Positions 15,204 to 23,862 are shown, counted from the first letter of the stretch. The stretch is 64,000 nt of DNA from Melghirimyces thermohalophilus (GCF_900102685.1 NZ_FMZA01000011.1:45637-109636); one strand, 5' to 3'. Made by a program: numbers and translations. Notes: generated by a model not told the origin, from the sequence alone.

Positions 15204-16871
15204 ATGCTGACTGTCGCGGATGTGGTTCAGCTGGATGTGATGGAAGGAGCCAAAGTGCTGGCGGCCAAGGAACGCCTCTCCCAGCGTCGGGTGGACTGGG
15301 TCTCGGTAATCGAAATTCCTGTGGAAAATTTCATCCGGAAAAACGAACTGGTTTTAAGCTCGGCGATCGGTTCCGGTCACGATCCTGCCCTCTTTTGTCA
15401 GTTTACACGAGATGTGATCCAATCCGGCGCCTCCGCCCTCGCCGTTGCCACCGGACATTATCTCCGCAGGGTTCCGGAGGAGGCGATCCAGCTGGCAGAG
15501 GAGGCAAAGATGCCTCTGATCGAGGTCCCGTGGGAACGGCGCTTCTCCGATATTGTTCAGCAGGTGGCCACGGAATTGAACCGAAAACAAGATCAAATCG
15601 CCCGCCTGTCCAAAGATGTGCAACAGCACCTCCTCCAGCTGCTGCTCCGAGGCGCAAATCTGTCCGAGATCTCCGCGGCCACTGAAGAACGCTGGAGCCA
15701 ACCCTCCATCATTGTCGGTCTAAACGGGGAAATCCTGGGTCAGAGCCCCCGTTCCAAAATTCTCTCCCGCCTTTGGGCGGAATACACGGAAAAACACCCG
15801 CCCGTCCTCGTCCGCCGGCTGTCGGATCAACGAAACCCCATCCACACGGAGTGGCGCTGGTTTCGGCTGGACGATCACAATTGTCTGGAGATGCCAATCC
15901 GAACCGCCAGCAAGCTGCAGGGATATCTCCTCTCTCTGCTTCCGCGGGGAGTGGATGTGGAAGAGTTCGCCCATGCGGAAGGTTTGATCGTGTTGGAGCA
16001 TGCGGCGACCACAGCCGCTCTTTGGTTTTTACAAAACCAAGCCGTCCGGGAAACGGAGCTCAAGTTTCGCCATGATTTCGTCTGGAGTTTGGCAAAGGGA
16101 GAGTTTCACTCCCGGGAGATGCCCCGCTCCCGGGCTCGCACCCTCGGTTTCGACATCGATCGCTCCTACCTCTGCCTGGCCGGCCGCCTAGAGAAAGCGG
16201 GGCCGCCGCGCCCAGACCCGGAGGTACCGGATCAACTGGTTACCCGGTTGGAACAAGAGATACGCCGGACCAGCCGACAGATGGAGCGTTTACTGATGGC
16301 GGCTTCCCAGGGCGTTGAGTGGGTGGTCTATTTGGAGACGCCACCGGAACAGGCGGTAGAGTCAGCTCACGAATTTCTCGACCGATTGGAGGCGGGCCTC
16401 TTACCTGGCGCCGACGGCTGGCGTCTCTCCTGGGGAATCGCCGAAAACCGCACCGGCCACTTTACCTTTGAAAACGGGTACCAGGATGCGCGGACAGCCC
16501 TGGAGATCGGACGAAAGCAAAAAGGGCCGGGGCACCGCAGCTTCTTCAAGGAGACCGGCCTGTACCGCGCGCTCCGCCATTTGGGCAACCAACCGGAAAT
16601 GCAGGAGATCACCTGGAAGACGATGGAACAGCTGTTCAACTATAGTAAACAGCGGGGAATCGACCTGATCCAGACCCTCAAGGTGTACATTCGCCACCAG
16701 TGTAACGTCAGCCAGACCGCCCGTGAACTCAACCTACACCGTCAATCCCTTCTCTACCGCCTGCGAAAAATCGAATTTTTGACCGGGCTCACTCTGCTCA
16801 ACCCCGACGATCTCTTTCTATTGCATCTCAGTCTGAAAATCTGGGAAAACGAGATCAATGAACGTCCATGA
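15204..16871 (+). CDS. PucR family transcriptional regulator, likely controlling ectoine catabolism
   Basis: A 555-residue regulator. Residues 1-125 form the PucR N-terminal sensing domain (VDWVSVIEIPVENF, KNELVLSS). A long middle part resembles a GGDEF-like CdaR-type region (LSWGIAENRTG). The C-terminus is a PucR helix-turn-helix (IRHQCNVSQTARELNLHRQSLLYRLRKIE, split here: IRHQCNVSQTARELN then LHRQSLLYRLRKIE). Members are usually activators of catabolic genes that sense a pathway intermediate. Its position one base after eutB and beside the divergent catabolic promoter points to regulation of this locus. ATG chosen with GAGGTGA 5 nt upstream; a GTG three codons earlier overlaps the ribosome site. 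Confidence 0.85.
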   Translation: MLTVADVVQLDVMEGAKVLAAKERLSQRRVDWVSVIEIPVENFIRKNELVLSSAIGSGHDPALFCQFTRDVIQSGASALAVATGHYLRRVPEEAIQLAEEAKMPLIEVPWERRFSDIVQQVATELNRKQDQIARLSKDVQQHLLQLLLRGANLSEISAATEERWSQPSIIVGLNGEILGQSPRSKILSRLWAEYTEKHPPVLVRRLSDQRNPIHTEWRWFRLDDHNCLEMPIRTASKLQGYLLSLLPRGVDVEEFAHAEGLIVLEHAATTAALWFLQNQAVRETELKFRHDFVWSLAKGEFHSREMPRSRARTLGFDIDRSYLCLAGRLEKAGPPRPDPEVPDQLVTRLEQEIRRTSRQMERLLMAASQGVEWVVYLETPPEQAVESAHEFLDRLEAGLLPGADGWRLSWGIAENRTGHFTFENGYQDARTALEIGRKQKGPGHRSFFKETGLYRALRHLGNQPEMQEITWKTMEQLFNYSKQRGIDLIQTLKVYIRHQCNVSQTARELNLHRQSLLYRLRKIEFLTGLTLLNPDDLFLLHLSLKIWENEINERP

Positions 16872-16881
16872 GACGATGTTG

Positions 16882-16915
16882 GCGGGAGTGTTCACGACTG
16901 GCGGAACACTTCCGC
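16882..16915 (+). terminator. Hairpin after the pucR-type gene, without T-run
   Basis: Arms GCGGGAGTGTTC and GAACACTTCCGC (one G-T pair) with a 10-nt loop, 10 nt past the stop. The lack of a T tract makes it a weak or factor-assisted terminator, or a binding site between the catabolic and biosynthetic units. Confidence 0.5.
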
Positions 16916-17042
16916 TTCCTGATAACCTGCTCAAACTTCAAGCATCTGTCACCATAAGGTAGCATTCTTAAACAATTCGCTTCTGAATTACCTGGTGAGG
17001 GAGTTCAGAATGATTAACCTTTCTCAAAACGGTTAAACTCCT

Positions 17043-17072
17043 TTGGACGATTACAACGAATCACGTTACCAT
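17043..17072 (+). promoter_or_regulatory. Possible promoter of the ectABCD operon
   Basis: TTGGAC, 18-nt spacer, TACCAT, about 50 nt upstream of the ectA start. The match is moderate. Salt-dependent regulation is expected for ect genes but no specific site could be read from the sequence. Confidence 0.4.
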
Positions 17073-17124
17073 ATAAAGGTGATTAACAGTCACAGTGTCG
17101 CAAGTAAAAATTTTAAGGTGGGTG

Positions 17125-17721
17125 ATGTCCATTAACGGCAGTCAGACTGTCCGCACAGTGGAACCAGCTAAAAAGCCTGTGACGATTCGGATCCAAAAGC
17201 CTCGCGGCTTGAATGTGGTTTTCAGAAAGCCCGAAGATGAAGACGGTTCGGAAGTCTGGAAACTGATCAAGCGGGCGAAGGTACTGGATCTCAACTCCTC
17301 ATACAGCTACCTCATGTTATGTAAGTTTTTCCCCGAAACCTGTGTCGTCGCCGAAGACGAAGAAGGACAGATCGTCGGATTTGTCTCCGGGTTTCGACCG
17401 CAGACCACGGACGACACTGTCTTCGTCTGGCAGGTAGCCGTCGATGCATCGCAACGGGGCAAGGGACTGGCTAACGCCATGCTGAAATCCCTCATCACCC
17501 GTAAGGCTTGTGATGGCGTCAACTACCTGGAGGCGACAGTCTCCCCTTCAAACATTCCTTCCCAGAATTTGTTTAAAGGCTTGGCGAAGGACCTGCAGAC
17601 GGAATGCGACATATCCGAATGCTTCTCCGAAACCATGTTCCCCGACCAAGGTCACGAGTCTGAATGGACTTACCGAATCGGTCCTTTTAAGGCAAAGGAA
17701 ACCACCGAGGAGGTTCTATAA
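17125..17721 (+). CDS. ectA: L-2,4-diaminobutyrate acetyltransferase EctA
   Basis: Acetyl-CoA-dependent N-gamma-acetylation of diaminobutyrate, second step of ectoine synthesis. It is a GNAT protein of about 198 residues. Diagnostic stretches are [34 protein letters not shown], the acetyl-CoA loop [15 protein letters not shown] and [20 protein letters not shown]. The ATG used has AAGGTGGG just 2-3 nt upstream, which is tight; a GTG at 17095 with a more distant AAAGGTG would add 10 residues. First gene of ectABCD. Confidence 0.93.
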   Translation: MSINGSQTVRTVEPAKKPVTIRIQKPRGLNVVFRKPEDEDGSEVWKLIKRAKVLDLNSSYSYLMLCKFFPETCVVAEDEEGQIVGFVSGFRPQTTDDTVFVWQVAVDASQRGKGLANAMLKSLITRKACDGVNYLEATVSPSNIPSQNLFKGLAKDLQTECDISECFSETMFPDQGHESEWTYRIGPFKAKETTEEVL

Positions 17722-17725
17722 ACCA

Positions 17726-19021
17726 TTGATACCTACATCTGAAACGATGGATCCTGAGAAAACGGACATGAGTGTTTTTGAAGAAGTGGAATCCGAAGTA
17801 CGCAGCTACTGCCGTAGCTTTCCCACCATTTTCGAAAAAGCGAAGGGATACAAGCTCTGGGATCGACAAGGTCGAGAATATATCGACTTTTTCGCCGGCG
17901 CCGGTACCCTCAACTACGGGCACAACGAGTCCGGTATGCAAAAGAGACTGATCGAGTATCTCACTTCCGACGGAATTGTCCACAGCCTGGACATGGCCAC
18001 GTCATCTAAAGAAGAATTTCTCAGTCGGTTCCAGGATGTGATCCTGAAACCGCGCAACTTGGAATACAAAGTCATGTTCCCGGGACCCACTGGAACCAAC
18101 GCGGTGGAGAGTGCCTTAAAATTGGCCCGCAAAGTGACCGGACGACAAACCGTAGTCAGCTTCACTCGGGGTTTTCACGGGATGACACTGGGTTCACTCG
18201 CCGTCACCGGAAATGCTTTTAAACGGAAAGGGGCCGGTATCCCGCTGACGGGCGCCGTCTCTCTTCCTTACGATCAATATAACGAGAACATTGATTCGCT
18301 AACCCTCCTTGAACGGTACCTGGAAGACAAGGGTAGCGGCGTCGACCTTCCCGCCGCCGTTATTCTGGAAACCGTCCAGGGTGAGGGAGGAATCAACGCG
18401 GCCAGTTTCGAGTGGTTGAAGCAGGTTGAGCAAATCTGTCGTCGATATGATGTCCTGCTGATTGTCGATGACATTCAAGCGGGATGCGGCCGCACCGGTA
18501 CCTTCTTCAGCTTTGAACCGGCAGAGATTCAACCGGATATCGTCTGTTTGTCCAAATCCCTCAGCGGTTATGGGGTGCCCTTTGCCGTCACCCTGTTCCG
18601 TCCGGACCTGGACACTTGGGCTCCCGGTGAACACAACGGGACCTTCCGCGGGCACAACCTCGCCTTTGTCGCCGCAACGGAAGCGCTCCGGTTCTGGGAG
18701 ACCGATGCATTCAGCCGGGAGGTTCAACGGAAAGGGGATCGTGTGAAGGCGGCCCTGCAAAAGATCGCCGACAAACATCCGGACTTGATCACCCAAGTTC
18801 GCGGCCGCGGCCTGATGCTCGGCATGGAGTTCCCCAAAGAAGGTCTTGCAGATGAGGTATGTAGCGAAGCCTTCAAACGGGGCCTAATTATGGAGACATC
18901 TGGTCCTAACAGCGAAGTAGTCAAACTCTTGCCTCCGTTGATCATCGATGATGAAGGTTTGGACAAAGGATTGGGTATACTGGAAGAGAGCATCGAATCC
19001 GCAGCCAAAAAAATCAGCTGA
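17726..19021 (+). CDS. ectB: L-2,4-diaminobutyrate:2-oxoglutarate aminotransferase EctB
   Basis: Class III aminotransferase, about 431 residues, that makes diaminobutyrate from aspartate semialdehyde and glutamate, the first step of ectoine synthesis. Seen: [19 protein letters not shown] at the N-terminus, [13 protein letters not shown], the Asp of [11 protein letters not shown] that holds PLP nitrogen, and the PLP Lys in [10 protein letters not shown]. The reaction is reversible, which matters because no separate catabolic DoeD is seen. Start chosen as TTG 12 nt after GAGGAGG and 4 nt after the ectA stop; an in-frame ATG at 17747 has no ribosome site. Confidence 0.93.
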   Translation: MIPTSETMDPEKTDMSVFEEVESEVRSYCRSFPTIFEKAKGYKLWDRQGREYIDFFAGAGTLNYGHNESGMQKRLIEYLTSDGIVHSLDMATSSKEEFLSRFQDVILKPRNLEYKVMFPGPTGTNAVESALKLARKVTGRQTVVSFTRGFHGMTLGSLAVTGNAFKRKGAGIPLTGAVSLPYDQYNENIDSLTLLERYLEDKGSGVDLPAAVILETVQGEGGINAASFEWLKQVEQICRRYDVLLIVDDIQAGCGRTGTFFSFEPAEIQPDIVCLSKSLSGYGVPFAVTLFRPDLDTWAPGEHNGTFRGHNLAFVAATEALRFWETDAFSREVQRKGDRVKAALQKIADKHPDLITQVRGRGLMLGMEFPKEGLADEVCSEAFKRGLIMETSGPNSEVVKLLPPLIIDDEGLDKGLGILEESIESAAKKIS

Positions 19022-19074
19022 TTTTTTCATTAACTTGTTTAAGTTCAGCCAAACCCGGGAAAGGATGAAGCAAC

Positions 19075-19458
19075 GTGATCGTTAAACATTTAGAAGACCT
19101 CATGGGAACGGAAGACGTAGTCAAGGGGGAAACTTGGGAAAGCCGCCGCTTCTTGCTAAAGAAGGACAACGTCGGTTTCTCTCTGAACGACACCATTATC
19201 CATGCAGGTACAGTCTCCGAATTCTGGTACAAAAACCACATTGAAGCGGTGTACTGTATCGAAGGTGAAGGGAAGCTGGAAGACCTGGATAACGACAAGG
19301 TCTACACCCTGAAACCCGGCACGCTGTACACCCTGAACGGTCACGAAAAGCACCGGGTAACGGCCACAACGAAACTGCGGATGGTCTGTGTGTTTAATCC
19401 GCCGTTGACCGGTCAAGAAACCCATGATGAGGAAGGTGCTTACCCGCTGTTGGACTAA
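19075..19458 (+). CDS. ectC: L-ectoine synthase EctC
   Basis: Cupin-fold metal-dependent dehydratase, 127 residues, that closes N-gamma-acetyl-diaminobutyrate to ectoine. Features: MIVKHLEDLMGTEDVVKG start, the metal/active-site stretch FWYKNHIEAVYCIEGEGKLED and LKPGTLYTLNGHEKHR. Length matches the family (about 128). The start is GTG, with AAAGGATG 9 nt upstream. Third gene of ectABCD. Confidence 0.95.
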   Translation: MIVKHLEDLMGTEDVVKGETWESRRFLLKKDNVGFSLNDTIIHAGTVSEFWYKNHIEAVYCIEGEGKLEDLDNDKVYTLKPGTLYTLNGHEKHRVTATTKLRMVCVFNPPLTGQETHDEEGAYPLLD

Positions 19459-19562
19459 CCCCTGTCGGTAACAGAAACCGAATACGCCTTTCCGATCCCG
19501 AGGTCGGCCAGTCAGTGGCCTGAAGGAAACTATCCAAAATCTCATTTACAGGAGTGAATGTG

Positions 19563-20462
19563 ATGGAAGATTTGTATCCTTCCCGAGTCGGTGACGAGCC
19601 GAAGATTCTGGAACGGAAAGATCCCGTTCTGTATGGCAGTCCTCAGGAATTAAAGGAAGGACCGCTGGATCAGCAGCAGTTGGGATTCTACGAAAAAAAC
19701 GGTTTTCTGTTGCTCGATAACTTCTTCAGCGCGGAAGAAGTCGCAGAGATGCAAAAGCACCTTCACCTCCTCTGGGAGGAAAACCGGAACAACGATTCCC
19801 CGGAGATCGTCCGGGAACCGGGCAGCGATGAAATTCGCTCCATCTTCGACGCCCATCGGAAGAATGAGCTGTTTGGGCGGCTGTCCCGTGACCCACGCAT
19901 TACCGACATGATCTCGCAGATTTTGGGCAGCGATATCTATGTCCACCAGTTCCGCATCAACTTTAAACCCGGTTTTAAAGGCAAAGAGTTTTATTGGCAT
20001 TCCGACTTTGAAACCTGGCATGTGGAAGACGGGATGCCCCGGATGCGGGCAATCAGTTGTTCCATCCTGTTGACCGACAACCATTCCTATAACGGTCCGC
20101 TCTTGTTGATCCCTGGATCCCACAAAAAGTATGTTTCCTGTGCGGGTAAAACTCCAGAGAACAACTATCAGTCTTCCTTGAAGAAGCAGGAGTTAGGGGT
20201 GCCGGACAACGACAGCCTGGCCCAGATGGTGGAAGAAGGCGGCATCACTACAGCTACCGCCCCTGCCGGTTCCTTGTTGCTCTTTGAATGCAACGTCATG
20301 CACGGATCCAACGGAAACATCACCCCTCTCCCTCGGAGCAATGTCTTCTTCGTCTTTAACAGTGTGAAAAACCAGTTAGTAGAGCCCTTCTCCGGATTGA
20401 AACCCCGTCCGGAATATCTCGCCAACCGGACCGTTCAACATTCGGTATTGCAGGAATCCTGA
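19563..20462 (+). CDS. ectD: Ectoine 5-hydroxylase EctD
   Basis: Fe(II)/2-oxoglutarate dioxygenase, 299 residues, that converts ectoine to 5-hydroxyectoine using O2. The HxD...H iron triad is seen as FYWHSDFETWH and later NVMHGSNGN; the EctD signature lies around FRINFKPGFKGKEFYWHSDF (20 residues, 143-162). ATG start with CAGGAG 8 nt upstream; an upstream in-frame GTG adds three residues. A strong terminator follows. Its presence explains why the catabolic side carries EutB and EutC, which are needed only for hydroxyectoine. Confidence 0.95.
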   Translation: MEDLYPSRVGDEPKILERKDPVLYGSPQELKEGPLDQQQLGFYEKNGFLLLDNFFSAEEVAEMQKHLHLLWEENRNNDSPEIVREPGSDEIRSIFDAHRKNELFGRLSRDPRITDMISQILGSDIYVHQFRINFKPGFKGKEFYWHSDFETWHVEDGMPRMRAISCSILLTDNHSYNGPLLLIPGSHKKYVSCAGKTPENNYQSSLKKQELGVPDNDSLAQMVEEGGITTATAPAGSLLLFECNVMHGSNGNITPLPRSNVFFVFNSVKNQLVEPFSGLKPRPEYLANRTVQHSVLQES

Positions 20463-20472
20463 TCCATGCCGT

Positions 20473-20503
20473 AAAAGCCGCGCCATATGTGCGCGGCTTT
20501 TTT
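20473..20503 (+). terminator. Terminator of ectABCD
   Basis: Arms AAAGCCGCGC and GCGCGGCTTT with a 7-nt loop and T6, 11 nt past the ectD stop. Confidence 0.92.
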
Positions 20504-20575
20504 GTGCTTTTGCGGATACGTGATCACGGTTCCACTCACACAATAATTGCATAGAACCCTATGAGAGGCTACGAT

Positions 20576-20812
20576 ATGCCCTACCGGATCACTCTTCGCT
20601 GGGCGGTTCCCGGCTACCGACGGATCATTTTGGGATTCGGGGTGCGAATCTCTCCCATTTATCACATCTGTCGACTTTATACGGGCACCGACATCCGCCG
20701 AGCCTGCATCTACGGAAAACCGGTGGTAGCTGAACTGCAGGCCAACGGAACGCCGATCCATCCAACCCCTTATTTTCGAAATCCCCCAACGCCCCGTCGG
20801 TGGGAAACATGA
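20576..20812 (+). CDS. Hypothetical small protein, 78 residues
   Basis: ATG with GAGAGG 8 nt upstream. The product begins MPYRITLRWAVPGYRR, is basic and rich in Arg, Tyr and Pro, and has no obvious membrane segment or known domain. It is followed by an overlapping short frame and then a strong terminator, which argues for a small transcription unit here. Coding potential is uncertain; an antisense frame also exists but has no ribosome site. Confidence 0.35.
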   Translation: MPYRITLRWAVPGYRRIILGFGVRISPIYHICRLYTGTDIRRACIYGKPVVAELQANGTPIHPTPYFRNPPTPRRWET

Positions 20813-20880
20813 CGTCGATGACAGCTGCCACCTTTCGTCTAGTGGAACAAATGGTTCGAAAAACCCTTCGTCGCACCTGA
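20809..20880 (+). CDS. Possible 23-residue peptide overlapping the upstream frame (ATGA)
   Basis: The ATG overlaps the preceding stop as ATGA and has GGTGGG 4 nt upstream. The peptide MTSMTAATFRLVEQMVRKTL (first 20 residues) is amphipathic and basic, and a terminator starts 15 nt later. Translational coupling is plausible; function unknown. Confidence 0.25.
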   Translation: MTSMTAATFRLVEQMVRKTLRRT

Positions 20881-20894
20881 CCCGGAAACGTCAC

Positions 20895-20925
20895 AAAACC
20901 GATCGGTCGCCGCCGATCGGTTTTT
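20895..20925. terminator. Bidirectional terminator between small genes and the PBP gene
   Basis: Arms AAAACCGATCGG and CCGATCGGTTTT around a 6-nt loop, with A-run and T-run on either side, so it can serve both converging units. Confidence 0.85.
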
Positions 20926-20929
20926 AGGG

Positions 20930-22708
20930 TTAGGAGTTCGGCTTTTTCACCAACCCCTCCATCACTTGGCGGAAGACCTGGTGCGCCCGCATATCATCGG
21001 CTTTTCGCACCGATCGGATGACAATGGCCACGGAATATCGAGGCTGTTCATAAGAACCGTATCCAATCATCCATTTGTTGTAGGTATCCTGATCCGGGCC
21101 TCGTTGTGCTGTTCCTGTCTTCGCTCCGAGACGCACCGACGCCCCTTTCAGCGACTGGGCGGTTCCCTGCGTGACAGCCTGCCGCATCATCTGACGGACG
21201 GTTTGCAATGCAGCATCCCCGATTTTTTCCTCCGTTTTCAGAGCATGGGGAGGGAAACGGAAATACGGTTCTCCGTCGGGACGCCGGATCTCTCGAACCA
21301 CTCGGGGGTTCAGGGTCTTCCCCTCCTGAAACAGTGTGGTCACCATATTGGCCGCCTGCAACGGGGTCATCTTCACATCCCGCTGTCCGATGCCGGTCTG
21401 AGCCACCGCGCCGCGATCATTCTTTGCGGTAGCGGCGGAAAAAATGACTCCCGTCTGTTCTCCAGGCAGCTGACGAAACTGTTCCTCTTTAAACACCTTC
21501 CCCGACCAGAGAATCCGTTGGCCCAGTCCCAATCGACGGGCGTAGTCCTGCAGATTTTCTCCGCCTACCCGTTCCGCGACTTGGGCAAACACCACATTGC
21601 AGGAGTTGGCGTAAGCTTCCGCCAGGGTCTGTTTGCCATGGCCGCCGGGTTTGGCATCTTTCATCCCGTACCGACCCAAGTGCCCGTTACAGTGGAAGGT
21701 TTCCCCCGGCTTCACCTTTCCGGTATCCAGTGCGGCCAAGGCGGTCACCGTCTTAAAGATGGAGCCCGGAGTCATCTCCAGCAACGCCCGGTTGTCCCAG
21801 GGGTTTTCTTTCTTTCCAGCCTCCCCTGGACGGGGGCGGCTGGCCATGGCCAAAATATCCCCGGTGGTGATCTCCTGAACCACCACCGCTCCTTCCACCA
21901 CTCCCGCCTCGTCCAATACCTTTTCCACCTGTTGTTGCAGCTTGCGATCCAGCGTGGTTTGGATCCGGTAGGGAATCCGGTCCACACCGGCCTCCGCCTT
22001 CATATGGAGTCCGTTGAGTGGGCGTCCTCTTCCGTCGGTGGCATAGGTGAGCAGATTGTGTTCGCCCCCTCGAAGCAAGGGATCGAAGGCCGCCTCCAAT
22101 CCTGTCACCCCGATTCGAAGCGGGGCTCCCGACGGCTCACCCGCTCCCTCTTCCGGATACCGGCTACGGGCCAGAAAAGGCTGGTGCTCCACCCGCCCCA
22201 ACAGTTGCCGGGCGGGTCGTCCCTCATTGTGACGGTCATCACTTTCTAAGGCGTAGATGCCCGGTATCGCCAACCGTTGGATCGATCGGGCCTGCTCTTC
22301 CGTCAAGGTCTTCTCTTTTCCCTTCCGGTCGGAGAGGGTTTGCGGGCGAGTCATCGCTTGTACCTGATCTCGAAACGCCTCAAACTCGTAACCGACGAGC
22401 CTAGCCACCTGCTCCAATTTCTTGCGGTGTGCCACCCACTGCTTGTCTGACAAGGGAAACACGATCAGACGCCAGTCTTTTGCACCTGTGAGGGATGTTC
22501 CATCTCGATCCAAAATCTCCCCCCGACCGCTGTCCACCACAAACACCCCGCTCTGCTGTTCTTCCGCAGCCGAAACCAGGTCCACTTCCCCCTGGGAGAA
22601 AGAGTGAACCGCGATCATCTGGATCCAGTACAACCGAAACAGGATCCCACAAAAAGCGGCCACCAATATGACGGTGATCCAAACAAATCTTCGTCCTCCC
22701 CTTTTCAT
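20930..22708 (-). CDS. Class B penicillin-binding protein (PbpI/PBP4b-like)
   Basis: Membrane-anchored D,D-transpeptidase, 592 residues. A basic N-terminus is followed by one TM helix (FVWITVILVAAFCGILF), then the dimerisation domain with RGEILDRDG, and the transpeptidase domain with SxxK in TPGSIFKTV, SxN in ANSCNVVF and KTG in GAKTGTAQ. The context with mltG, ruvX and alaS matches the B. subtilis yrr region, where pbpI (yrrR) lies, so a sporulation or minor cell-wall role is likely. ATG with GGGGTGAT upstream; a TTG seven codons earlier is less likely. No PASTA domains. Confidence 0.85.
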   Translation of the reverse strand: MKRGGRRFVWITVILVAAFCGILFRLYWIQMIAVHSFSQGEVDLVSAAEEQQSGVFVVDSGRGEILDRDGTSLTGAKDWRLIVFPLSDKQWVAHRKKLEQVARLVGYEFEAFRDQVQAMTRPQTLSDRKGKEKTLTEEQARSIQRLAIPGIYALESDDRHNEGRPARQLLGRVEHQPFLARSRYPEEGAGEPSGAPLRIGVTGLEAAFDPLLRGGEHNLLTYATDGRGRPLNGLHMKAEAGVDRIPYRIQTTLDRKLQQQVEKVLDEAGVVEGAVVVQEITTGDILAMASRPRPGEAGKKENPWDNRALLEMTPGSIFKTVTALAALDTGKVKPGETFHCNGHLGRYGMKDAKPGGHGKQTLAEAYANSCNVVFAQVAERVGGENLQDYARRLGLGQRILWSGKVFKEEQFRQLPGEQTGVIFSAATAKNDRGAVAQTGIGQRDVKMTPLQAANMVTTLFQEGKTLNPRVVREIRRPDGEPYFRFPPHALKTEEKIGDAALQTVRQMMRQAVTQGTAQSLKGASVRLGAKTGTAQRGPDQDTYNKWMIGYGSYEQPRYSVAIVIRSVRKADDMRAHQVFRQVMEGLVKKPNS

Positions 22709-22868
22709 ACGATCACCCCGCCCTTTCAACTTCCAGCTTAGGCATCAGGGCTGTGGTGTATACGGGGGAAGCGATGGTTCATGATTTGGTCACCTTTTGT
22801 CCCGTATCGCATAGGGTCAGGTGGACAAACATACTTTCTATGGACAGCTTCCAGAAGGGATGACCGGA

Positions 22869-23444
22869 ATGCTTAACCGCCATGTGTCCATCTTCATCGG
22901 CGGAACCCTGATCAGCCTCGGCCTCAACCTGTTTCTCACTCCCCATCGGTTGTTGGACGGGGGCGTGATCGGTCTCGCCCTGATTCTTCGATACCTGTGG
23001 GGAGTGAAAACCGGACTGGCGATCATTTTGCTGAGTCTGCCGATTTTCTCCGCAGTCTGGCTGTTTGATCGGCGTATGTTGTTGAACAGCTTTTATGGGA
23101 TGCTGGTCTCTTCACTGCTGATCGACGTCCTTTCCCCCTTGCAAGGAACCGTTCAATCTCCCGTCCTTTTTGGCGCCTTGTTCGGGGGATTGCTGGTGGG
23201 AACCGGGGTCGGTCTGATGCTTCGCTTCGGGACGAGTACCGGCGGCACGGACCTTTTGGCACAGTTGATCGCTGACCGTTTCCACTGGAACGCCGGCATC
23301 CTGATCTTTGTGATCGATGCCGCGATTATCGGCTCAGGAAGCTTCATCTTGGAGGCCGTTCAGCTTTTCCACACCTTTCTCGTCATCAGCGCCGTCGGTC
23401 TGTCCACCTCCCTCTGCCTGCGCAAAGAGCCGGAATCGGCATAA
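22869..23444 (+). CDS. YitT family membrane protein
   Basis: Polytopic inner-membrane protein, 191 residues, with about five to six hydrophobic segments and the family motif GGVIGLALILRY and FGTSTGGTDLLAQLI. Function of the family is not settled. The ATG used has GAAGGG 9 nt upstream; a GTG 16 codons earlier is possible. It lies divergent from the PBP gene. A short GC-rich hairpin (CCTCCGG/CCGGAGG at 23449-23470) without T-run follows the stop. Confidence 0.8.
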   Translation: MLNRHVSIFIGGTLISLGLNLFLTPHRLLDGGVIGLALILRYLWGVKTGLAIILLSLPIFSAVWLFDRRMLLNSFYGMLVSSLLIDVLSPLQGTVQSPVLFGALFGGLLVGTGVGLMLRFGTSTGGTDLLAQLIADRFHWNAGILIFVIDAAIIGSGSFILEAVQLFHTFLVISAVGLSTSLCLRKEPESA

Positions 23445-23492
23445 AAACACCTCCGGCAGAATCCGGAGGACAGGATATCATAAGGAATTTCA

Positions 23493-23573
23493 GGCGAAAG
23501 TTTTTCCCTTTCCGAGCTCATCGCCCCATACAACGAACACGGAATCCTTTTCTTGCCCCGTGCTCCTTTCGCC
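23493..23573 (+). ncRNA. Possible structured leader RNA upstream of the 25-residue peptide
   Basis: Outer arms GGCGAAAG (23493-23500) and CTTTCGCC (23566-23573) enclose an inner stem CACGG/CCGTG. The stretch contains no gene and leads into the ribosome-site hairpin of the tiny peptide gene. It matches no riboswitch family I recognise; the fold is by eye only. Confidence 0.3.
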
Positions 23574-23593
23574 TTAGCCCGAAGCGGGGCGGC

Positions 23594-23633
23594 CCTCCTT
23601 TTCTGCAGTTAGTAAGTATCTGCAGAAAGGAGG
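23594..23633 (+). promoter_or_regulatory. Hairpin that buries the ribosome-binding site of the 25-residue peptide
   Basis: Left arm CCTCCTTTTCTGCAG and right arm CTGCAGAAAGGAGG (one bulged T) around an 11-nt loop. The right arm contains the complete Shine-Dalgarno AAAGGAGG, so the folded mRNA should be poorly translated. This layout is known from type I toxin mRNAs. Confidence 0.65.
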
Positions 23634-23640
23634 CGATTAC

Positions 23641-23718
23641 ATGGCGGAAACTATCGCGCTTCTTGCACCGATTGTTCAAGTGGTCAGCATGACATACACG
23701 ATCACAAGAAAAAAGTAA
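23641..23718 (+). CDS. 25-residue hydrophobic peptide, candidate type I toxin-like
   Basis: ATG seven nt after a perfect AAGGAGG. The peptide starts MAETIALLAPIVQVVSMTY and ends in TRKK: a short hydrophobic stretch with a basic tail, the general plan of small membrane-active peptides of Bacillota (holin-like toxins). The ribosome site is sequestered in a hairpin and the region has no other gene. No antisense RNA could be shown. It could also be a leader peptide. Function is inferred from layout only. Confidence 0.5.
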   Translation: MAETIALLAPIVQVVSMTYTITRKK

Positions 23719-23760
23719 TCCGCCCCCCCCCCCGGCTACCCAACCTGTGGGACGGATTAC
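23715..23760 (+). repeat. Inverted repeat with an 11-base C run after the peptide
   Basis: Arms GTAATCCG and CGGATTAC enclose 30 nt that begin with eleven consecutive C. The left arm overlaps the peptide stop codon. It may end the peptide mRNA or protect its 3' end; the C-run is prone to slippage and to assembly error. Confidence 0.45.
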
Positions 23761-23862
23761 CTTCGGTAATTCGGGCCGCGGCCTCTGTTACTCAGCTCCA
23801 GATTTATCCTTCTGAGGCTGGTTTATTTTCTGCCGAGGGAATGAGGTATCCCTCGGTTCTAA

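Noticed and set aside
20966..22249. 427-codon frame antisense to the PBP gene
   Set aside because: Shadow of the transpeptidase gene, no start signals, low-complexity His/Arg/Leu product.
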